Below, piece after piece: positions 41,806 to 46,431 of a stretch of 46,431 bases of DNA. Under the pieces are notes generated by a model, which made no database searches, was not told where the DNA came from, and saw only the letters and a list, made by a program, of their open reading frames with translations. The position numbers were made by a program, and so were the translations under genes. Positions within the stretch are counted from its first letter, which is position 1. Every line of letters starts with the position of its first letter. This DNA is from JACKBJ01 sp964549495 (lineage in GTDB: Bacteria > Chloroflexota > Anaerolineae > Epilineales > Epilineaceae), in the NCBI GenBank assembly GCA_964549495.1, contig CAZJWJ010000034.1, positions 1 to 46,431 on the forward strand. The letters run 5' to 3'.

Positions 41806-43749
41806 ATGACGGACACGAGGCCCGAGACGAAGCCGGAGTCGGCGCTGAGCTATACGGCCGAGAACATCCAGGTCCTCGAGGGCCTGGAAGCCGTACGGCG
41901 CCGGCCGGGCATGTACATCGGCGGCACCGACATCAAGGCCCTGCACCACATGGTCTACGAGGTCGTGGACAACTCGGTCGACGAGGCGATGGCCGGTGTC
42001 TGCGACCGGATCGAGGTGCGCATCCACGCGGATGCCTCGGTCTCGGTGACGGACAACGGCCGCGGCATCCCCGTCGGCGTCCACAAGCAGACCGGGCGCA
42101 GCGCCCTGGAGACGGTGATGACCAAGTTGCACGCCGGCGGCAAGTTCGGCGGAGGCGGCTACAAGGTCTCCGGCGGCTTGCACGGCGTGGGCGTTTCGGC
42201 CGTCAACGCGCTGTCCTCCTGGTTGGTGGCCGAAGTGCGCACGGAAGGCCACCTGTACCGCCAGCGCTACGAGCGCGGCATCCCGCAGGGCGAGGTCGAA
42301 CAGCTGCGAGCGCTGGAGGCCGGCGAGGATACCGGCACGACCATCCGCTTCCTGCGCGACGACACGATCTTCGAGGAGACCGACTACGTCTTCGCGACGT
42401 TGTTGCAGCGCATGCGCGAGACGGCCTTCCTCACCCGCGGCATCACCATCCGCCTCATCGACGAGCGCGAGTTGCCATCCCGCGACATGACCTTTCACTT
42501 CGAGGGCGGCGTCAAGAGCTTCGTGCGCTACCTCAACCGTGGGCGCAGCGTCTTGCACCCGGTGGTCCATACCCTGCGAGAGATCGAGGGCACCCAGGTC
42601 GAGGCGGCTTGGCAGTATACCGACGCCTTCGCCGACAACACCTACGCCTTCGCCAATACCATCATCACGCCCGACGGCGGCGTCCACCTGACCGGCTTCC
42701 GTTCGGCGCTGACCCGCGTCGTCAACGACTATGCCCGCAAACAGGGCCTGCTCAAGGAAGGCGACAACAACCTGACCGGCGACGACACGCGCGAGGGCAT
42801 CACCTCGGTGATCAGCGTCAAGGTGCCGGATCCGCAGTTCGAGAGTCAGACCAAGGTCAAGCTGCTCAACGTCGAGGTGCGCAACCAGGTCGATTCGGCC
42901 GTGGCCGATTCCTTCGGCGCCTGGCTCGAGGAGAATCCGCGCGACGCGCGGGCCATCATCGACAAGTGCCTCACCGCGGCCCGCGCGCGGCGCGCGGCCC
43001 GGCAAGCCCGCGAGCTGGTCATCCGCAAGAGCGCCCTGGAGAGTTCGGCCCTGCCGGGCAAGCTGGCCGACTGCTCGACACGCGACCCGGACCAGGCCGA
43101 GCTCTACATCGTCGAGGGCGACAGTGCCGGCGGCACGGCCAAGCAGGGCCGCGACCGCCACTTCCAAGCGGTGCTGCCCTTGCGCGGCAAGATCCTCAAC
43201 GTCGAGAAGTCGCGCATCGACAAGATCCTGCGCAACAACGAGATCCGCGCGCTCATCCAAGCCATCGGCATCGGTCTGGGTGACGAGGTGGAGTTGGAGA
43301 ACCTGCGCTATCGGCGGATCGTTGTCATGACCGATGCCGACGTCGACGGCAGCCATATCCGGACGCTGCTCTTGACCTTCTTCTATCGCTACATGCCGCA
43401 GCTGATCGAGGCCGGAAACCTCTACATCGCGCAGCCGCCCTTGTATCAGATCAAGGCCGGTCGCGACAGCCGCTACGTCTATACCGAGGCGCAGCGCGAA
43501 GCGGCCATGCGCGAGCTGGAGGATCGGAGTCGCGTGAGCCTGCAGCGCTACAAGGGTCTGGGCGAGATGAACGCCGACCAACTCTGGGAGACGACCATGA
43601 ACCCGGAGAACCGCCAGCTCTTGCAGGTTCGGATCGAGGACGCGGCCACGGCCGACCTGACCTTCCAGATGCTGATGGGGGCCGAGGTTCCGCCGCGCAA
43701 GCGCTTCATCATGACCCACGCGCAGGATGTGAAGAACCTCGACATCTGA
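41806..43749 (+). CDS. gyrB: DNA gyrase subunit B
   Basis: ATPase subunit of DNA gyrase, which with GyrA introduces negative supercoils; 647 residues. GHKL ATPase features: VLEGLEAVRRRPGMYIGG, EVVDNSVDEAMAG, VTDNGRGIPVGVHKQTG, and GGLHGVGVSAVNALS. The TOPRIM domain has YIVEGDSAGGTAKQGRDR (about residue 436), LPLRGKILNVEKSR and MTDADVDGSHIRTLL (about 511). The C-terminal QRYKGLGEMNADQLWETTM is present. The conserved KTK-type loop is replaced by QTG, which is normal for gyrase rather than topoisomerase IV variants only loosely, so ParE cannot be fully excluded. ATG 41806 (GAGG upstream) is preferred over GTG 41785, seven codons earlier. Confidence 0.93.
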   Translation: MTDTRPETKPESALSYTAENIQVLEGLEAVRRRPGMYIGGTDIKALHHMVYEVVDNSVDEAMAGVCDRIEVRIHADASVSVTDNGRGIPVGVHKQTGRSALETVMTKLHAGGKFGGGGYKVSGGLHGVGVSAVNALSSWLVAEVRTEGHLYRQRYERGIPQGEVEQLRALEAGEDTGTTIRFLRDDTIFEETDYVFATLLQRMRETAFLTRGITIRLIDERELPSRDMTFHFEGGVKSFVRYLNRGRSVLHPVVHTLREIEGTQVEAAWQYTDAFADNTYAFANTIITPDGGVHLTGFRSALTRVVNDYARKQGLLKEGDNNLTGDDTREGITSVISVKVPDPQFESQTKVKLLNVEVRNQVDSAVADSFGAWLEENPRDARAIIDKCLTAARARRAARQARELVIRKSALESSALPGKLADCSTRDPDQAELYIVEGDSAGGTAKQGRDRHFQAVLPLRGKILNVEKSRIDKILRNNEIRALIQAIGIGLGDEVELENLRYRRIVVMTDADVDGSHIRTLLLTFFYRYMPQLIEAGNLYIAQPPLYQIKAGRDSRYVYTEAQREAAMRELEDRSRVSLQRYKGLGEMNADQLWETTMNPENRQLLQVRIEDAATADLTFQMLMGAEVPPRKRFIMTHAQDVKNLDI

Positions 43750-43781
43750 GATCGTAGCGGCCGAATGAACCGGACTGCCAG

Positions 43782-43805
43782 CGGCCGGCGATCAGGAGCC
43801 GGCCG
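43782..43805. terminator. Hairpin between convergent gyrB and the small membrane protein gene
   Basis: CGGCCGGC / GCCGGCCG form an 8-bp stem with an 8-nt loop that contains the minus-strand stop codon. Symmetric placement between convergent genes suggests a shared transcription end. Confidence 0.45.
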
Positions 43806-44202
43806 TCTCCGCGGCACCGGAGCGATCGCGCAGCAGCACGGCCAGGGTCACACCGATGACCGCCACGGCGGCCCCCCCGCCGGCCAGAATCCGCCGGCGA
43901 TGCCGCCGCAAGGCGCTTACTCCGTTCTGCGCCAAGGCGCGGCCTCTGGAGCCGTCAGGAGCCTGGACCGCCCATGCGCGGCGGGCTTCCTGGCGCAGCA
44001 TCTCGCCCAGGCGGTGGCGAAACTCCGGGTCCGGCGCCGACCAGAGCAATTGGCCCTGCACCCTTTCGGCGCAGCGCATGAGCGCTGCCAAGGCCGGCTC
44101 GCTTTCCGCGGCCAATGCCGCGGCGCGCTGCCCGTCGCGCTGACGCAGGAGCTCGGCGTGCCGATCCAACAAATCGGTCCGTTCGCGGTTCAAGGACGGC
44201 AT
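43792..44202 (-). CDS. Small single-TM protein downstream of ECF sigma factor (possible anti-sigma)
   Basis: Protein of 136 residues with a charged helical N-terminal region (LNRERTDLLDRHAELLRQ, then EFRHRLGEMLRQEARRAW) and one C-terminal transmembrane helix (AGGGAAVAVIGVTLAVLL) followed by a short tail. ATG 44202 has AGGAG 8 nt upstream. It lies 25 nt after the ECF sigma gene, the usual place for an anti-sigma factor, and the topology fits. The HxxxCxxC zinc motif of common anti-sigma domains is missing (only one Cys), so the call rests on context and topology. Confidence 0.65.
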   Translation of the reverse strand: MPSLNRERTDLLDRHAELLRQRDGQRAAALAAESEPALAALMRCAERVQGQLLWSAPDPEFRHRLGEMLRQEARRAWAVQAPDGSRGRALAQNGVSALRRHRRRILAGGGAAVAVIGVTLAVLLRDRSGAAETAGS

Positions 44203-44227
44203 GGCGGCAACTCCTTCGTGTGCGCCT

Positions 44228-44815
44228 TCAAGATCTGGATGGCCCGTCGCCGGCCTCGCCCGGGTCCTGCGCATCGAGCTGTTCACGCAAGGCCAGCAGC
44301 GTACGGTGATAGAGGCTCTTGATGGCCCCTTCGGATCGCCCGAGCACGGCTGCGATCTCGGCATTGGAGAGGCCTTGGTTGAACTTGAGGATCAGCAGCG
44401 TCTGCCGATCGGCGTCCAAGCGTCCGATGGCCCGTGCCATGCGCTCGCCGGCCAGCACTTGTTCTGCCAGGCGATCACCACCGGAGGGTACCGACGCGAG
44501 GTGCTCGGATTCGGCCTCGAGTTCCTCGTAGGACACCTTCTGATAGCGACCGGTGTCGCGGTACCAGTTGGCGATCAAGTTGTGCGCGATGCGATACAGC
44601 CATGCGCCGAAGGGGGCGCCGCGATCCTCGTAGCCCGGCATCTTGACCAGGGCGCGCTGGAAGACTCGCGAGGTCAGATCCTCCGCATCACCGACATCGC
44701 CAACCCGGTGCAGCACGTAGTTGTAGATCCGCTCTACGTATCGGTCATAGAGCTCGCCGAAGGCCGATGGGTCGCGCTTGGCGCGTCGGATCAGATCGGA
44801 CTCCTTGCTGCTCAT
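44228..44815 (-). CDS. ECF-type RNA polymerase sigma factor
   Basis: Extracytoplasmic-function sigma-70 family protein of 195 residues. Region 2: FGELYDRYVERIYNYVLHRV, DAEDLTSRVFQRAL, and GAPFGAWLYRIAHNLIANWY. Region 4: RLDADRQTLLILKFNQGLS with helix-turn-helix NAEIAAVLGRSEGAIKSLYH. There is no sigma region 1 or 3. ATG 44815 has only a weak GGAG upstream. With the following single-TM protein it forms a likely sigma/anti-sigma pair. A CAACC-like sequence upstream could be an ECF self-promoter, but this is weak. Confidence 0.92.
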   Translation of the reverse strand: MSSKESDLIRRAKRDPSAFGELYDRYVERIYNYVLHRVGDVGDAEDLTSRVFQRALVKMPGYEDRGAPFGAWLYRIAHNLIANWYRDTGRYQKVSYEELEAESEHLASVPSGGDRLAEQVLAGERMARAIGRLDADRQTLLILKFNQGLSNAEIAAVLGRSEGAIKSLYHRTLLALREQLDAQDPGEAGDGPSRS

Positions 44816-45129
44816 GCTCTAGAACACTCCAGCGGCGCTCGGGTTGCGCCGGACAGCGCTCGGACTCCGCCGGGGGAAAGGGGCTGCGGGCGAGGCAGCG
44901 GCTGATTCTATCGGCCCCCCGTCTGGGCGTCAACGCGAGCCGGCGCGGCCGCTGCCGTGGAGGATGCAGATCCCGAGGTCTCCGCTGGAGCGAAGGGCAT
45001 CGGGCGAAGATCCCCGGCCTGGCCCTCGCTCGAGCGCTCGGCCCTCTTGCACGCCGGCCGGACCTTCGCTTAGACTTCGCCACAGGCAGTTGGCGGCCGT
45101 GTGGTCGCCGCGATGCCAGGAGGCAAGAA
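44816..45129. other. Divergent intergenic region, 314 bp
   Basis: Between the sigma factor and hsp20. It holds a promoter-like pair for hsp20 and a 10-bp palindrome CGAGCGCTCG at 45031-45040. No CIRCE element (TTAGCACTC dyad) was found. Nothing else could be supported. Confidence 0.5.
45047..45076 (+). promoter_or_regulatory. Promoter-like TTGCAC-N18-TAGACT before hsp20
   Basis: TTGCAC (45047-45052) and TAGACT (45071-45076) with 18-nt spacing give a leader of about 46 nt. The CGAGCGCTCG palindrome at 45031 lies just upstream of the -35 and might be an operator. Confidence 0.4.
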
Positions 45130-45549
45130 ATGTCCGATGACAAGCTCTGGCGCGGCCGCGCCGGCCACTACGAGATGGTTGGACTGCGCCTGTGGCGACC
45201 CGCTCCCCGCTCCGGCGGCGGCAGCTATGGCTGGCAGCCGCCCACCAACGTCTACGAGACCGACGAGGGCATCGTGGTCCAGGTCGAGGTGGCCGGCATG
45301 CGGCCTCGAGCCATCCGCGTGCTGCTCGGGCCGCGCCACGTGACCATCAGCGGCTCGAGACGCCCATCGCCCGACTTGGCGGGCCGCATCTCCTGCCGGC
45401 AAGTCGAGATCGCCGACGGCCCCTTCCGCAGCCGGATCGAGCTACCCGACGGCATCGACACCGAGGCGGTGGCCGCCAGCTATCGCGACGGCTTCATCTT
45501 GGTCGAGTTGCCCTTCCGTCGGGACGAGCGCATGCGAGGCGGGTCTTGA
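45130..45549 (+). CDS. Hsp20 / alpha-crystallin family small heat-shock protein
   Basis: ATP-independent holdase chaperone of 139 residues. The alpha-crystallin domain starts near NVYETDEGIVVQVEVAGM and contains ISGSRR, SCRQVEIADGPFRSRIELP and a C-terminal DGFILVELPFRR. The usual I-x-I C-terminal anchor is not evident. ATG 45130 has AGGAGG 6 nt upstream. The stop overlaps the lon start (TTGA), joining holdase and protease in one operon, a sensible proteostasis pair. Confidence 0.9.
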   Translation: MSDDKLWRGRAGHYEMVGLRLWRPAPRSGGGSYGWQPPTNVYETDEGIVVQVEVAGMRPRAIRVLLGPRHVTISGSRRPSPDLAGRISCRQVEIADGPFRSRIELPDGIDTEAVAASYRDGFILVELPFRRDERMRGGS

Positions 45550-46431
45550 GCGGGCCGGCGGAAGATCCCAAGGCCGCCCCGCCGACCGAGCCAGAGGATC
45601 GGGACGAGCGCGGAACGACCGAGCCCGAGCTGAAGGCCGCCGAGGAGCAGTTGCCGGTCGATCTCGAGAAGGAGACCGATGGCGAGGAGGCCGAGGAGGG
45701 AGCACCCGGCATCCCCGAGGTCTTGCCCATCCTGCCCTTGCGCAACGTGGTGGTCTTCCCGCTGAGCTTCCTGCCCCTGTCGGTGGGCCAGCCGCGCTCG
45801 ATCAAGCTGGTCGACGATGCCACGGTCGGCGATCGGGTGGTCGGCCTGGTCAGCGTGCGCGATCCGGAGGTCGAGGAGCCCGGCCCGGAACTGCTTCACG
45901 AGGTGGGCACGGCGGCCTACATGCACCGCATGGTCAAGGGCGCCGATGGCAACATCGGCCTCTTCGTCCAGGGACTGCGGCGCTTCCGCATCGCCGGCTG
46001 GGAGGCCGAGGAACCCTACCTGAAGGCCAGGGTCGAGGTCTTGCCCGACGAGGAGCCCGAGGGCCTGGAGGTCGAGGCCCTGACGCGCAACGTCACCGAG
46101 CTCTTCGGGCGCCTGGTCAACCTGGTGCCGCATATGCCGGAAGAGCTGATCGGCGCGCTGGAGAACATGGATGACGCGCGGGCGGTGGCCTACTTCATCG
46201 CCGCCAACACCCGCATGGAGGTCGACGAGGCCCAGAAGCTGCTGGAGATGGAGACGGTGGCCGAGCGGCTCAAGAGCCTGATCGCCCACCTGACGCGCGA
46301 GCTGGACGTCTTGGAGCTGGGCCGGCGCATCCAGCAGGAAGCGCGCGGCGAGATGGAGAAGATGCAGCGCGAGTACTTCTTGCGCCAGCAGCTCAAGGCC
46401 ATCCAGAAGGAGCTGGGCGAGGGCGAAGAGC
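45546..46431 (+). CDS. lon: ATP-dependent Lon protease, N-terminal part (cut by window edge)
   Basis: First 295 codons of Lon. The N-terminal substrate-binding domain reads EVLPILPLRNVVVFPLSFLP, with VGLVSVRD and GLRRFRIAGWE. The helical linker includes LELGRRIQQEARGEMEKMQ and YFLRQQLKAIQKELGEG, nearly invariant in Lon. The ATPase and Ser-Lys protease domains lie beyond the edge. TTG 45546 overlaps the hsp20 stop and gives an acidic extension of about 57 residues before the LPILPLRN motif. TTG 45651 with GAGGAG 3 nt upstream is an alternative, so the start is uncertain. Confidence 0.92.
   Translation, partial: MSGPAEDPKAAPPTEPEDRDERGTTEPELKAAEEQLPVDLEKETDGEEAEEGAPGIPEVLPILPLRNVVVFPLSFLPLSVGQPRSIKLVDDATVGDRVVGLVSVRDPEVEEPGPELLHEVGTAAYMHRMVKGADGNIGLFVQGLRRFRIAGWEAEEPYLKARVEVLPDEEPEGLEVEALTRNVTELFGRLVNLVPHMPEELIGALENMDDARAVAYFIAANTRMEVDEAQKLLEMETVAERLKSLIAHLTRELDVLELGRRIQQEARGEMEKMQREYFLRQQLKAIQKELGEGEE

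Noticed and set aside
41788..43719. 643-codon minus-strand frame opposite gyrB
   Set aside because: Antisense shadow of a clear gyrB; no motif or start context.
41721..44824. Shared decamer GCTCTAGAAC before gyrB and at the ECF sigma start
   Set aside because: Only ten bases, different position relative to the genes, and the second copy overlaps a start codon; likely chance.
1..46431. Search for tRNA, rRNA, CRISPR, transposase, integrase or toxin-antitoxin genes
   Set aside because: No TPsiC-like motif with cloverleaf, regular spaced repeats or mobile-element proteins were seen by eye.

Overview
High-GC, gene-dense bacterial DNA with 34 protein-coding genes on both strands. No tRNA, rRNA, CRISPR array, transposase or phage gene was seen. 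A run of ten Ns at 39775-39784 marks a scaffold gap, so this is probably a draft or metagenome contig. The best taxonomic guess is Chloroflexota. The grounds are a subtilase with a Pro/Thr-rich stalk ending in a YLP-type C-terminus, a class F sortase-like lipoprotein with the same kind of linker, a STAND-type ATPase regulator, and a His-rich loop in NuoL. This is inference; no marker-gene phylogeny was run.

Layout. (1) 1-6.7 kb: a truncated HTH-STAND ATPase regulator (minus strand) diverges from a 1469-residue exported protein built of delta-60-type repeats, thrombospondin type 3 calcium-binding repeats, a PKD domain and a conserved C-terminal domain. (2) 6.8-17.2 kb, minus strand: a nucleotidyltransferase-fold protein, an alkaline-phosphatase-superfamily enzyme, two glycosyltransferases and a methyltransferase, mostly with overlapping stop and start codons, followed by a CBS-pair protein and mfd. 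(3) 17.7-21.3 kb, plus strand: a lone CpaB-like SAF protein, a capsule/sulfotransferase-like protein and two overlapping methyltransferases. (4) 21.3-28.7 kb, minus strand: two FemAB-like aminoacyltransferases, a glycosyltransferase, a flippase, a polysaccharide pyruvyltransferase and another glycosyltransferase. Regions 2-4 look like a cell-surface glycan locus, though no Wzy polymerase or priming transferase was found. (5) 28.8-37.3 kb, plus strand: nuoA-H-J-K-L-M-N, only the membrane arm of complex I. (6) 37.4-41.6 kb: a MurE-type ligase overlapping a subtilisin-like protease, facing a class F sortase. (7) 41.8-46.4 kb: gyrB; an ECF sigma factor with a small single-TM partner; and an hsp20-lon pair cut by the right edge.

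Regulation. Promoter-like sites precede several units. Three genes have a -10-like hexamer only 7-8 nt before the ATG and no Shine-Dalgarno, suggesting leaderless mRNAs. A GAAC-N4-GTTC dyad like a Gram-positive-type LexA box lies between the -35 and -10 of the gyrB promoter. All calls come from reading the sequence; no database search was run.
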